Part shown: one piece after another, positions 1 through 8,414 of the stretch
How the letters are laid out: the number at the start of each line of letters is the position of its first letter
Position numbering within the stretch: the stretch's first letter is position 1
Assembly (NCBI GenBank): GCA_964476595.1
Contig: CAYZCL010000013.1
Location: forward strand, 1-20,081
Direction: 5' to 3'
DNA: 20,081 nt
From: JALSRD01 sp964476595
GTDB taxonomy: Bacteria > Desulfobacterota > Desulfobacteria > Desulfobacterales > JALSRD01
Position numbers and translations under genes: made by a program
The notes under the pieces: model-generated
What the model was told of the DNA's origin: nothing
The model's database searches: none
The model's input: the letters and a program-made list of their open reading frames with translations, nothing else

Positions 1-419
1 TGCGGGAGCGCAAGGAGGACATCCCGCTGCTGGTCACCCACCTGCTACGCAAGACGGCGGACAAACTGAAGGTCCCCGTGCCGCGCATCGCGCCGTCGGC
101 CATGGACCGGTTACTGGGATTCGACTGGCCCGGCAACATCCGCGAGCTGGAAAACGAAATCCAGCGGGCCATGGCGCTGGCCGCCGGGGAGTCGGTGATC
201 GGAGAGGAGTTTCTATCCGATAAGTTGCGCCGGCAGGGGGATACCCGCGGGGAGGGTGTCGCCCGCACGCTCAAGGAGGCCACCGAGAGGGTCGAGGTCC
301 GCATGATCCGCGACGCCCTGCGTCAGACCGGGGGCAACCGATCACGGGCGGCCGCCATTCTGGGCCTGACCCGACAGGGGTTGCTCAACAAGATCAACCG
401 GTACGGGATCGGGCGGTAG
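1..419 (+). CDS. Sigma-54-dependent transcriptional regulator, C-terminal part (partial)
   Basis: This is the 3' end of an NtrC-type activator; the start lies outside the window and the reading frame begins at base 3. The first visible residues, RERKEDIPLL, are the characteristic sequence of the AAA+ sigma-54 interaction domain. The segment FDWPGNIRELENEIQRA follows, the usual end of that domain. The last 45 or so residues form a Fis-type helix-turn-helix (GGNRSRAAAILGLTRQGLLNKI) that binds DNA. Proteins of this family hydrolyse ATP to open promoters held by sigma-54 RNA polymerase. The N-terminal sensory or receiver domain is not visible, so the signal it answers to is unknown. It ends 11 bp from the convergent PilZ gene. 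Confidence 0.93.
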   Translation, partial: RERKEDIPLLVTHLLRKTADKLKVPVPRIAPSAMDRLLGFDWPGNIRELENEIQRAMALAAGESVIGEEFLSDKLRRQGDTRGEGVARTLKEATERVEVRMIRDALRQTGGNRSRAAAILGLTRQGLLNKINRYGIGR

Positions 420-430
420 GACGCGGGGGG

Positions 431-913
431 CTATTGGCGCAGGTAGAATCCCAGGTCGGCGCTGTGCAGTTCATTCTCGCAGAATTCGCCGCCCACATAC
501 GACCCGTCCACGGTGCGGACCTGGATGCGTTTGACGATGCGGGTGGCCTGGGCATCGTCCAGGCGGAAGCTGATTTCCACCGAATCGCCCTCCTTGATGA
601 GCATGGGGCCGCTGCAGGTGAAGCCCACGCCCTTGAGCGACAGGTTTTCCACTGTTATTTTCCCCTGGGAGCCGTTTACGCGGTTGGTGTAGATGCCCGG
701 CAGGTTGACGCTCTTGCGGAAAAAGCCGCGGAAATCCAGATCGAAGCGAAAGGTCCGTCCGCACTTGCAGGTGGCCTTTAGACGTTTGCTGCTGTTGCGG
801 TAGGAAGAGACGTCCACCTGCCTGCTGAAGCCGCAGAAGGGGCACGTGATCGCTGCCTGCAGGTCCGCGTTGGCGTAAACTTTGATGGGTGTTGTGACGC
901 TGGCCGTTTCCAT
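431..913 (-). CDS. Zinc-ribbon/PilZ domain protein, putative c-di-GMP effector
   Basis: A 160-residue soluble protein. The N-terminal part has a CPFC (24-27) and CKC (49-51) cysteine pair like a small zinc ribbon. The second half looks like a PilZ domain: RGFFR at 62-66 fits the RxxxR motif and NLSLKG at 90-95 fits the (D/N)xSxxG motif that together hold cyclic di-GMP. The ATG at 913 is chosen because the purine-rich AAAGGGG lies upstream of it. The longer frame reaching to 1189 would overlap mpl and has no family support. The gene is 47 nt downstream of mpl on the same strand, so the two may be co-transcribed. A 10-bp palindrome, GCAGGCCTGC (951-960), sits in that gap. Binding of c-di-GMP is inferred from motifs only; the target process is unknown. 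Confidence 0.85.
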   Translation of the reverse strand: METASVTTPIKVYANADLQAAITCPFCGFSRQVDVSSYRNSSKRLKATCKCGRTFRFDLDFRGFFRKSVNLPGIYTNRVNGSQGKITVENLSLKGVGFTCSGPMLIKEGDSVEISFRLDDAQATRIVKRIQVRTVDGSYVGGEFCENELHSADLGFYLRQ

Positions 914-960
914 AGAAGATGACCCCTTTAAACTGACCCCCGGTTGTGCCGCAGGCCTGC

Positions 961-2385
961 TCAGAGCCGTTCCAGCAGGCGTGCGTGAATGTTGTCGAAG
1001 CCACCGTTGGACATGATCAGGATCACGTCCCCGGCAACCGCCTCTTTCGACAGGAAGGCGATGATGCCGTCGGTGTCTGTGAAGTAATCGGCGGATTTGC
1101 CCCTTTTCTTTAGGTCTTCGACCAGTCGTTCGGAGGAAAAGCGCTGCCCCTCCGGAATTTTTTCGAGCAGGGGGGGACGGCGCACGCACACCAGGTCGGC
1201 GGCGTCGAAGGCGGCCGGGTAGACATCCTGGAAAACGGTGCGCATGCTGGTGTTGGTGCGCGGTTCGAAGACCGCGATCAGGCGGCCGCCGGCGGCGAAG
1301 GGCTTGACCGCCTTGAGGGTTTCGCGCACGGCCGTGGGGTGATGGGCGAAGTCGTCGATGACCGTGACGCCGCGCCGTACGCCGCGGATCTCCTGGCGCC
1401 GCCGCACGCCGCCGAAGGTCTCCAGCGCCCGCTGCACGGCCGGCAGGGGCACCCCGATGTCGTGGGCCGCGGCGATGACCGCAAGGGCGTTTCTAAGGTT
1501 GTGCCGGCCCATCATGCGCGTTCGGAAGACGGCGTAGGGGCGGCCCCGGCGGGCGACCTCGAAGGTCGTCCAGGGCGGTTCGACGGCGACTTCCGACAGC
1601 CGCCAGAAGGCGTCTGCGTGGCCGCCGCAGGTCTGGACGCGATAAGGGCGCCCGGCGATCAGATCGGCCACGTCGGGGTCCTCGTCATAGGCCAGCAGCA
1701 GGCTGTCGGGGGGCATTTTCCCCAGGAAGGCGTCGAAGGCGCTGCGGATGTGGTCCAGGTCGCGGAAGATGTCGGCGTGGTCGAATTCGATGCTGGTGAG
1801 CACGGCGACGGCCGGGCGGTAGTGCAGGAACTTGGGGCCCTTGTCGAAGAAGGCCGTGTCGTACTCGTCGCCCTCGAGCACCATGAAAGGGCCGCCGCCC
1901 AGGCGGTAGTTGCTGCCGAAGTCGCGCAGGATGCCGCCGATGAAAAAACCCGGGTCCAGTTCCGCGGTGTGCAGCATCCAGCTCATGAGCGCGGCGGTGG
2001 TGGTTTTGCCGTGGGTGCCCGTGATCACGATGGGCTTGCGGTCGGCCAGCAGGAAGTGGTTGACGGCCTGGGGCATGGAGCAGAAAGGCAGCCCGGCCGC
2101 GATCATCTGCTGCACCTCGGGGTTGTCCCGGCTGACGGCGTTGCCAACCACCACCAGGTCCGGCGGCGGCGCCAGGTTTTCCGGCCGGAAGCCGTCGTGG
2201 ATGGGGATGCCCTTTTCGGCCAGGAAGGTGCTCATGGGCGGGTAGACGTTGCGGTCGGATCCGCTCACGTCGAAGCCCAGGTCTTTCAGGGCGGCCGCCA
2301 GGGCCGCCATGCCCGTGCCGCAGACGGCGATCAGGTGGATGCGCTGCACGTCCGCGTCGATGCGGTTGTTTTCCATATTCGGCAC
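961..2385 (-). CDS. mpl: UDP-N-acetylmuramate:L-alanyl-gamma-D-glutamyl-meso-diaminopimelate ligase (murein tripeptide ligase)
   Basis: A 474-residue cytoplasmic Mur-ligase-family enzyme that recycles peptidoglycan by joining recovered L-Ala-D-Glu-meso-DAP to UDP-MurNAc with ATP. The N-terminal Rossmann part carries CGTGMAALA (22-30). The ATP-binding P-loop is GTHGKTTT (123-130), and EGDEYDT (171-177) is typical of Mpl rather than MurC, as is VVVGNAVSRDNPE (78-90). The C-terminal ligase domain follows and the length is full. The start is the GTG at 2385, which has GGGAG nine bases upstream. An in-frame ATG nine bases further in (2376) is too far from that site. Transcription probably starts from the shared promoter at 2461-2492, giving a leader of about 70 nt that holds a small hairpin (2433-2446). 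Implies a meso-DAP Gram-negative wall. Confidence 0.93.
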   Translation of the reverse strand: MPNMENNRIDADVQRIHLIAVCGTGMAALAAALKDLGFDVSGSDRNVYPPMSTFLAEKGIPIHDGFRPENLAPPPDLVVVGNAVSRDNPEVQQMIAAGLPFCSMPQAVNHFLLADRKPIVITGTHGKTTTAALMSWMLHTAELDPGFFIGGILRDFGSNYRLGGGPFMVLEGDEYDTAFFDKGPKFLHYRPAVAVLTSIEFDHADIFRDLDHIRSAFDAFLGKMPPDSLLLAYDEDPDVADLIAGRPYRVQTCGGHADAFWRLSEVAVEPPWTTFEVARRGRPYAVFRTRMMGRHNLRNALAVIAAAHDIGVPLPAVQRALETFGGVRRRQEIRGVRRGVTVIDDFAHHPTAVRETLKAVKPFAAGGRLIAVFEPRTNTSMRTVFQDVYPAAFDAADLVCVRRPPLLEKIPEGQRFSSERLVEDLKKRGKSADYFTDTDGIIAFLSKEAVAGDVILIMSNGGFDNIHARLLERL

Positions 2386-2460
2386 TTGCTATTTCTCCCG
2401 GGTTTTCATTAAAAAGGTATCAGCCGTATGGTATCCGGTTTCGGATGTGATCCGGCCTGA

Positions 2461-2492
2461 TTTTGTACCATCATCGGGGCCATTTTACAAAA
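2461..2492. promoter_or_regulatory. Bidirectional sigma-70-type promoter between mpl and the sirtuin gene
   Basis: The arms TTTTGTA (2461-2467) and TACAAAA (2486-2492) are inverted repeats. Read on the plus strand they give TTGTAC (2463-2468), 17 bp, TACAAA (2486-2491). Read on the minus strand they give TTGTAA (2490-2485), 17 bp, TACAAA (2467-2462). Both directions share the same bases and both would leave leaders of about 70 nt. Each box matches consensus at four of six positions. No transcription start has been measured. Confidence 0.6.
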
Positions 2493-2567
2493 CCTGAGTG
2501 GCGACCCGGAGCGTGGCCTGCACGGGGCCGGCAGGTGAGCACCGGAGGACGGGGAGGCGTGTAACCC

Positions 2568-3416
<849 letters not shown>

Positions 3417-3469
3417 AGCGCCCGCGCAGGGCGGGTATTGTCACGCCATTCGAACCACAGGAGAGGCAC

Positions 3470-5872
3470 ATGGAAAACTACGAGAAACTGGGCACTTTTT
3501 ACCTGGGGAAAGTTTACGACACCGCAGCGGGGCAGCTGCGCGACGACCTGGTACTTTACGACGCCAGGGACCTGACCACCCACGCCGTGATCGTGGGCAT
3601 GACCGGCAGCGGCAAGACCGGCCTGGGCATCGGCCTGCTGGAAGAAGCCCTGATCGACAACATCCCGGTCATCGCCATCGACCCCAAGGGCGACCTGCCG
3701 TCGCTGCTGCTGGGCTTTCCCGACCTGCGGCCCGAGGACTTCCTCCCCTGGATCAACCCGCAGGAGGCCCAGGCCAAGGGCATGACCCCGGCGCAGTTCG
3801 CGGCACGGCAGGCCCAGCTGTGGAAAAAGGGGCTGGCCGACTGGGGGCAGGCCCCCGAACGCATCGGCCGCCTGCAGCAGGCCGCCGACTTTGCCGTCTA
3901 CACGCCAGGGAGCTCCGCCGGCCTGCCCATCAACGTGCTGCGCTCGTTCGCCGCCCCGCCGCCGGCCCTGCTGGAGGACGGCGACCTGCTGCGCGAACGC
4001 ATCCAGACCACCACCGTCAGCCTGCTGGCGCTGTTGGGCATCGAGGCCGACCCCATCACCAGCCGCGAGCACATCCTGATCGCCAGACTCTTCGAGGACG
4101 CCTGGCGCCAGGGCCGCTCGCTGGACCTGGCCGGCCTGATCCGCGGTATCCAGAAGCCCGGCTTCGAACGCATCGGCATCATGGACCTGGAGGATTTCTA
4201 CCCGGCCGGGGACCGACTGGCGCTGGCCATGCGGCTGAACAACCTGCTGGCCTCGCCGGGCTTCGAGGCCTGGCTGCAGGGCGAACCGCTGGATGCCGGG
4301 CACCTGCTGTTCACCGAGCAGGGAAAGCCGCGGGCCTCGATCTTTTCCATCGGGCACCTGTCCGACGAGCAGCGCATGTTCTTCGTTTCATTGCTGCTCA
4401 ACGAAGTCCTGTCCTGGATGCGCACCCAGTCCGGCACCACCAGCCTGCGGGCCATCCTGTACATGGACGAGATCTTCGGCTACTTCCCGCCGGTCAAGAA
4501 CCCGCCCTCCAAGGCGCCCCTGCTGACCCTGCTCAAGCAGGCCCGGGCCTACGGCCTGGGGGTGGTGCTGTGCACCCAGAACCCCGTGGACCTGGACTAC
4601 AAGGGCCTGTCCAACACGGGCACCTGGTTCGTCGGCCGGTTGCAGACCGAACGCGACGCCCAGCGCCTGCTCACCGGGCTGGAGGGCGCCTCGGCCGGCG
4701 GCGATTTCGACCGCGGCGCCATGCAGCAGATGATTGCCGGCCTGGGCAGCCGCGTGTTCCTGATGCACAACGTCCACGAGAACGAACCAGCGGTCTTCCA
4801 GACCCGCTGGGCGCTCTCTTACCTGCGCGGCCCGCTGACCCGCGAGCAGATCAAGACCCTCATGGCCGAACGCAAGCGCTCTGTGGCCGAGGCGTCGCCC
4901 GTGCCGACGGCCGCCGTCGAAGCCGCCGGCGTGCAGCCGCCCCAGCCGCCGCGGGAGGTGGACGCCTATTTCCTGCGGGCCTCGGGCGCCGGCCAGGGGC
5001 TGACCTACTATCCCGGCGTGGTGGCGCGCCTGGACGTGCACTACACCAGCGCGCGTTACGGCGTCGACAGCCAGGAGGCCTTCGCCCTGGCGGCCCACAT
5101 CGAAGACGGCCCCATGGCCCTGGACTGGGACGCGGCCGTGCAGATCGCCCTGGACCCCGCCGACCTCGAAGAGGCGCCCCTGTCCGGCGCGCGCTACGCC
5201 GACCTGCCGGCCGAGGGCCGCAAGAAGGGTTCGTACCGCAAGTGGGAAAAAGAGCTGGTGCGCTGGGTGCGCCAGAACCGCCCCCTGACCCTGTTTCGCA
5301 GCAAGCGCTTCAAGCTCACCAGCGATCCGGGGGAGACCGAGGGGCAGTTCCGGGCGCGGCTGGCCCAGGTCATGCGGGAGAAAAAGGACTTGGCGGCCGG
5401 CAAGCTGCGCCAGAAGTACGGCCGCCGTTTCGAGACCCTCAAGAACCGCCTGATGCGCGCCGAGCAGGCCATCGCGCGCGAGGAGCAGCAGGCCAAGGCC
5501 AGGCAGGTGGACACCGTGATCTCCTTCGGCACCGCCATCCTGGGGGCCTTCCTGGGGCGCAAGGCGGTCAGCGCCCGGTCGGCTTCGCGCATGGGAACGG
5601 CGCTGAAATCCGCCAGCCGCGTGCAGAAGGAGAAGATGGACGTGGCCCGGGCGCGGGAGACGGCCGAGGCCGTGCGCCGGCAGATGGCCGAACTGGAGGC
5701 CCGGCTGCAGGAGGAGCTGAACCAGCTGGAGTTCACCTTCGATCCGGCCGCCGAGGAACTGGACCGCATCCCGGTGCGGGCCAAGAGCACCGACATCGCC
5801 GTGGAGATCTTCGCCTTCGCCTGGCTACCCTACCGCAGTGTCGAGGGGCGGCTGACGCCGGACTGGGCCTGA
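3470..5872 (+). CDS. HerA/DUF853-type ATP-binding protein with C-terminal coiled coil
   Basis: An 800-residue P-loop ATPase of the HerA/FtsK-like superfamily, related to the DUF853 (YjgR) group. Walker A is GMTGSGKT (43-50), followed by AIDPKGD (69-75). Walker B is ILYMDE (329-334), then CTQNP (368-372), and VGRLQTERD (388-396) is a likely arginine-finger region. After the ATPase core, residues about 495-610 form an extra domain. Residues 625-680 and 715-757 are charged and heptad-like, probably coiled coils, and flank a short glycine-rich hydrophobic stretch (about 683-697, TAILGAFLG). HerA proteins usually form hexameric DNA pumps, but the role of this subgroup is unknown. The ATG at 3470 has AGGAGAGG just upstream; the longer open frame from 2996 is a shadow of the sirtuin gene. 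It follows the sirtuin gene by 53 nt. Confidence 0.85.
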   Translation: MENYEKLGTFYLGKVYDTAAGQLRDDLVLYDARDLTTHAVIVGMTGSGKTGLGIGLLEEALIDNIPVIAIDPKGDLPSLLLGFPDLRPEDFLPWINPQEAQAKGMTPAQFAARQAQLWKKGLADWGQAPERIGRLQQAADFAVYTPGSSAGLPINVLRSFAAPPPALLEDGDLLRERIQTTTVSLLALLGIEADPITSREHILIARLFEDAWRQGRSLDLAGLIRGIQKPGFERIGIMDLEDFYPAGDRLALAMRLNNLLASPGFEAWLQGEPLDAGHLLFTEQGKPRASIFSIGHLSDEQRMFFVSLLLNEVLSWMRTQSGTTSLRAILYMDEIFGYFPPVKNPPSKAPLLTLLKQARAYGLGVVLCTQNPVDLDYKGLSNTGTWFVGRLQTERDAQRLLTGLEGASAGGDFDRGAMQQMIAGLGSRVFLMHNVHENEPAVFQTRWALSYLRGPLTREQIKTLMAERKRSVAEASPVPTAAVEAAGVQPPQPPREVDAYFLRASGAGQGLTYYPGVVARLDVHYTSARYGVDSQEAFALAAHIEDGPMALDWDAAVQIALDPADLEEAPLSGARYADLPAEGRKKGSYRKWEKELVRWVRQNRPLTLFRSKRFKLTSDPGETEGQFRARLAQVMREKKDLAAGKLRQKYGRRFETLKNRLMRAEQAIAREEQQAKARQVDTVISFGTAILGAFLGRKAVSARSASRMGTALKSASRVQKEKMDVARARETAEAVRRQMAELEARLQEELNQLEFTFDPAAEELDRIPVRAKSTDIAVEIFAFAWLPYRSVEGRLTPDWA

Positions 5873-5907
5873 AGGGCCCTCGGGTGTCCGGCGCCGGCCG
5901 TGGGGGA

Positions 5908-7203
5908 TCAGGCTTCCCGGGCGATTTCGGACAGCACTTTTTCGGCCGCGGACACGGTGCGGTCGATGGCGTCGTCGTCGTGGGCCGCGGAGACGAACAG
6001 CGCCTCGAACTGGGACGGGGCCAGGTAGACGCCCGCCTCGCGCATCTTTTTATAATAGGAGCTGAAGCGCTCCAGGTCGCTGGACTTGGCGTCTTCGAAA
6101 CTATGCACCGGTCCGGCGGTGAAGAAGAGGCCCATCATGGAGCCGGCCCGGTCGATGGTCACCGGAATGCCGGCCTTGTCGGCGGCCTGCTGCAGCCCGG
6201 CGGACAGGCGGGCGGTTTTTTCGTCCAGGGCCTCGTAAAAGCCCGGTTTGGCGATTTCCCGCAGCGTGGCGATGCCGGCGGCCATGGCCACGGGGTTTCC
6301 CGAGAGGGTGCCGGCCTGGTAGACGCCGCCCTGGGGGGCGATTTGCTCCATGAAGCGGCGCTTGCCGCCGTAGGCGCCCACCGGCAGGCCGCCGCCGATG
6401 ACCTTGCCCAGGCAGGTCAGGTCGGGGTCGATCCCGTATCGGGCCTGGGCGCCGCCGTGGGCCACCCGGAAGCCGGTCATGACCTCGTCGAAGATCAGCA
6501 GGCTGCCGTAGCGCGTGGTGAGTGACCGCAGGGCCTCGAGGAAGCCGTCCACCGGCCGCACCAAGCCCATGTTGCCAGCCACGGGCTCGACGATGATGCA
6601 GGCGATCTTTTCGCCCTGTTCGGCCATCACCTTTTCGACGCAGGCGATGTCGTTGTAAGGCAGCGAGAGGGTGTCGGCCACGAAGGAGGCCGGCACGCCG
6701 GGGCTTCCCGGGATGTTGAGGGTGGCTACGCCCGAACCGGCCTCCACCAGCAGGGTGTCGGCGTGGCCGTGGTAGCAGCCGTCGAACTTGACGATCGTGT
6801 CACGGCCGGTGACGCCGCGCGCCAGGCGGATGGCGCTCATGGTGGCCTCGGTGCCGGAGTTGACCATGCGCACCATCTCCACCGAGGGCACGGCCTCGAT
6901 CACCAGGCGTGCCAGTTCGATCTCGAGGTCCGTGGGCGCGCCGAAACTGGTGCCGCGCTCGAGGACCCGGCCGATGGCCTCGGTGACGGACGGGTGGCGG
7001 TGGCCCAGGATCATGGGGCCCCAGGACCCGATGTAGTCGATGTAGTCGTTGCCGTCGGCGTCGGTGATGGTGCAGCCCCGGGCGCTGTGGATGAACAGCG
7101 GGTCGCTGCCCACCGAACGGCAGGCCCTCACGGGGCTGTTGACGCCCCCCGGGATGACGTCCAGGGCGGCGGCGTACAGTTCCGAAGATCTGTCGTGTTT
7201 CAT
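5908..7203 (-). CDS. hemL: Glutamate-1-semialdehyde 2,1-aminomutase
   Basis: A 431-residue PLP enzyme that turns glutamate-1-semialdehyde into 5-aminolevulinate in the C5 route to heme, siroheme and cobalamin. Recognised by PGGVNSPVRA (18-27), NSGTEATMSAIRLAR (115-129), FDEVMTGFR (238-246) and the Schiff-base lysine K267 in CLGKVIGGGLPVGA. The length is that of the family. The ATG at 7203 follows AGGAAAGGAAA; the ORF could extend 18 codons further but that would run into plsY. Only 28 nt separate this start from that of divergent plsY, so its promoter must lie inside plsY. It converges on the HerA-like gene with 35 nt between them, where a CCGGCGCCGG palindrome (5888-5897) but no clear U-tract terminator is seen. 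Confidence 0.97.
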   Translation of the reverse strand: MKHDRSSELYAAALDVIPGGVNSPVRACRSVGSDPLFIHSARGCTITDADGNDYIDYIGSWGPMILGHRHPSVTEAIGRVLERGTSFGAPTDLEIELARLVIEAVPSVEMVRMVNSGTEATMSAIRLARGVTGRDTIVKFDGCYHGHADTLLVEAGSGVATLNIPGSPGVPASFVADTLSLPYNDIACVEKVMAEQGEKIACIIVEPVAGNMGLVRPVDGFLEALRSLTTRYGSLLIFDEVMTGFRVAHGGAQARYGIDPDLTCLGKVIGGGLPVGAYGGKRRFMEQIAPQGGVYQAGTLSGNPVAMAAGIATLREIAKPGFYEALDEKTARLSAGLQQAADKAGIPVTIDRAGSMMGLFFTAGPVHSFEDAKSSDLERFSSYYKKMREAGVYLAPSQFEALFVSAAHDDDAIDRTVSAAEKVLSEIAREA

Positions 7204-7231
7204 GGCGAGCGTTTCCTTTCCTGGAGAAGCG

Positions 7232-7804
7232 ATGATGCGTTTCGGTCTGATGATCATACTGGCCTACGTGGCCGGTTCGGTGAATTTCTCGATCCTGCTC
7301 TTCCGGTTCCTGGGCCTGCAGGACCCCCGCAACCGCTTCAGCGGCAACCCCGGTGCCTCCAACGTCTACCGCCAGGCCGGCCCCCTGTGGGCGGCCGTGG
7401 TGCTGCTGCTGGACATGGGGCGCGCTGCGGCCGTCTCGTTGGCCGCCCTCCGCCTGTTGCCGCTCCCGCAGGTGCCCTGGGTCGGCCTGGCGCTCATCGC
7501 GGGTAACGCCTATCCCTGTTTTCACGGGCTGCGCGGCGGCAAGGGGGTAGCCAACTACCTGGGATTCGGGGCGGTGCTCTCCCCCTGGGCGGCGCTGGCG
7601 GGCATCGCGGCCTGGGGCACCGTGTTCGCCGTGTGGCGCAAGGCCTTCCTGTCTTCCTTCGCGCTGGTGCTGGTCCTGTCCGTCGGCGTACTGATCGCGT
7701 GCGGTGGCGGGGCCGTTTTCCTGTCCGGCACCCTGCTGACGGCCGGGTTCATCTTCTGGCGTCACCGGCAAAACGTGCGTGAATTGCTGGCCGAACGCCG
7801 CTGA
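7232..7804 (+). CDS. plsY: Glycerol-3-phosphate acyltransferase PlsY
   Basis: A roughly 190-residue inner-membrane enzyme that transfers the acyl group from acyl-phosphate to glycerol-3-phosphate, the first step of phospholipid synthesis. The family's three conserved loops are visible: SGNPGASNVYR near residue 31, GLRGGKGVANYLG near residue 98, and RHRQNVREL near the C-terminus. Hydrophobic segments between them agree with about five membrane spans. Two adjacent ATG codons (7232, 7235) follow GGAG at 7223-7226; either may be used. The spacing is 5 nt to the first and 8 nt to the second. The stop codon is one base from the stop of the convergent cNMP-domain gene, with no room for a terminator. 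Confidence 0.92.
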   Translation: MMRFGLMIILAYVAGSVNFSILLFRFLGLQDPRNRFSGNPGASNVYRQAGPLWAAVVLLLDMGRAAAVSLAALRLLPLPQVPWVGLALIAGNAYPCFHGLRGGKGVANYLGFGAVLSPWAALAGIAAWGTVFAVWRKAFLSSFALVLVLSVGVLIACGGGAVFLSGTLLTAGFIFWRHRQNVRELLAERR

Positions 7805-7805
7805 A

Positions 7806-8255
7806 TCAGTTGCGGGAAGGCTCCCGCGAGGGCCGCGAGGACAGCAGCTGGTAACAGCGCAGCAGGCGGTTTCCCAGGGCGCCGGCCAGGCGCTTGAAGA
7901 AGATGAGGCCGTTTTCGGGATCCTCGTTGAGGATCCGGGAGACGGCCTCGCTGTTCATGCGCAACAGGGTGGTTTCACCGTTGCAGATGGCCGTGGCCGA
8001 GTACTCGCCGCGTTCGATGAGACTGGACCAGCCGAAGGTTTCGCCCACCTGCCGGATGGTGTAGACCGATTCGCCCACGTCGCCGGTGATCAGCTTCACC
8101 TGGCCCTGGATGAGAATGTAGAAGTCGGTAGGCGGGGCGCCCTCGTAGAAGAGCACTTCGCCGTCCGGGTGGGATTCCCGCTGCGCCACTGCCATGATCT
8201 TGGAAACGAAATTCTGGTTCAGTCCCCAGAACAAATCCGCCTGTTTGATCGCCAC
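7806..8255 (-). CDS. Cyclic nucleotide-binding (CAP_ED-like) domain protein without DNA-binding domain
   Basis: A 149-residue protein consisting of one Crp-type beta-roll domain (about 8-125) and a short arginine/serine-rich tail. Family features include GEVLFYEGAPPTDFYILIQG (32-51), VGETFGWSSLIE (70-81) and SATAI (86-90). It has no helix-turn-helix, so it is not a Crp transcription factor by itself. In CAP an arginine just before the Ser-Ala pair contacts the cyclic phosphate. Here E84-Y85 occupy that site, so classical cAMP binding is doubtful and the domain may bind another ligand or act in protein contacts. The start is a GTG at 8255, supported by AGGAGG nine bases upstream. The partner and function are unknown. 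Confidence 0.85.
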   Translation of the reverse strand: MAIKQADLFWGLNQNFVSKIMAVAQRESHPDGEVLFYEGAPPTDFYILIQGQVKLITGDVGESVYTIRQVGETFGWSSLIERGEYSATAICNGETTLLRMNSEAVSRILNEDPENGLIFFKRLAGALGNRLLRCYQLLSSRPSREPSRN

Positions 8256-8309
8256 CTCGCGGTTCCTCCTGTGCTGGATTGTTTCATGTGGGAAAAACGG
8301 ATCGACGCC

Positions 8310-8331
8310 GTGCGAAGCCGCACCGCTTTTT
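8310..8331 (+). terminator. Plus-strand terminator-like hairpin with T-run
   Basis: GTGCG (8310-8314) pairs with CGCAC (8319-8323) across the loop AAGC, and TTTTT follows three bases later (8327-8331). In the plus direction this looks like a short intrinsic terminator. The nearest plus-strand gene upstream is plsY, ending about 500 nt earlier. It would therefore end a plsY transcript that runs antisense through the cNMP-domain gene. The stem is only 5 bp, so support is moderate. Confidence 0.4.
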
Positions 8332-8377
8332 CTAATCTACCCCACAACCCCCCTCGGGCGCAAACACAAATTTACAG

Positions 8378-8414
8378 GTCCCCGGCGGCGGCCGTCGAGG
8401 CCGCTGCCGGGGAC
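8378..8414 (-). terminator. Strong hairpin closing the tandem-paralogue transcription unit
   Basis: Bases 8378-8393 pair with 8399-8414 in a 16-bp stem (one G-T pair) around the loop GTCGA. The hairpin directly abuts the stop codon of the minus-strand gene ending at 8415. On the minus strand it is followed by CTGTAAATTTGTGTTTG, a T-rich but interrupted tract. It is probably the 3' end or a stabilising structure for that operon, and it separates it from the cNMP-domain gene. Confidence 0.7.

Noticed and set aside
914..1189. Possible N-terminal extension of the PilZ protein to 252 residues
   Set aside because: It would overlap the 3' end of mpl, is arginine-rich out-of-frame sequence, and the ATG at 913 has an acceptable ribosome site and begins the recognisable protein.
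3820..6525. Very long plus-strand frame of 901 codons
   Set aside because: It crosses the end of the HerA-like gene and the hemL gene, has low-complexity Arg/Pro/Gly/Ala content and no family motifs. It is a high-GC shadow frame.
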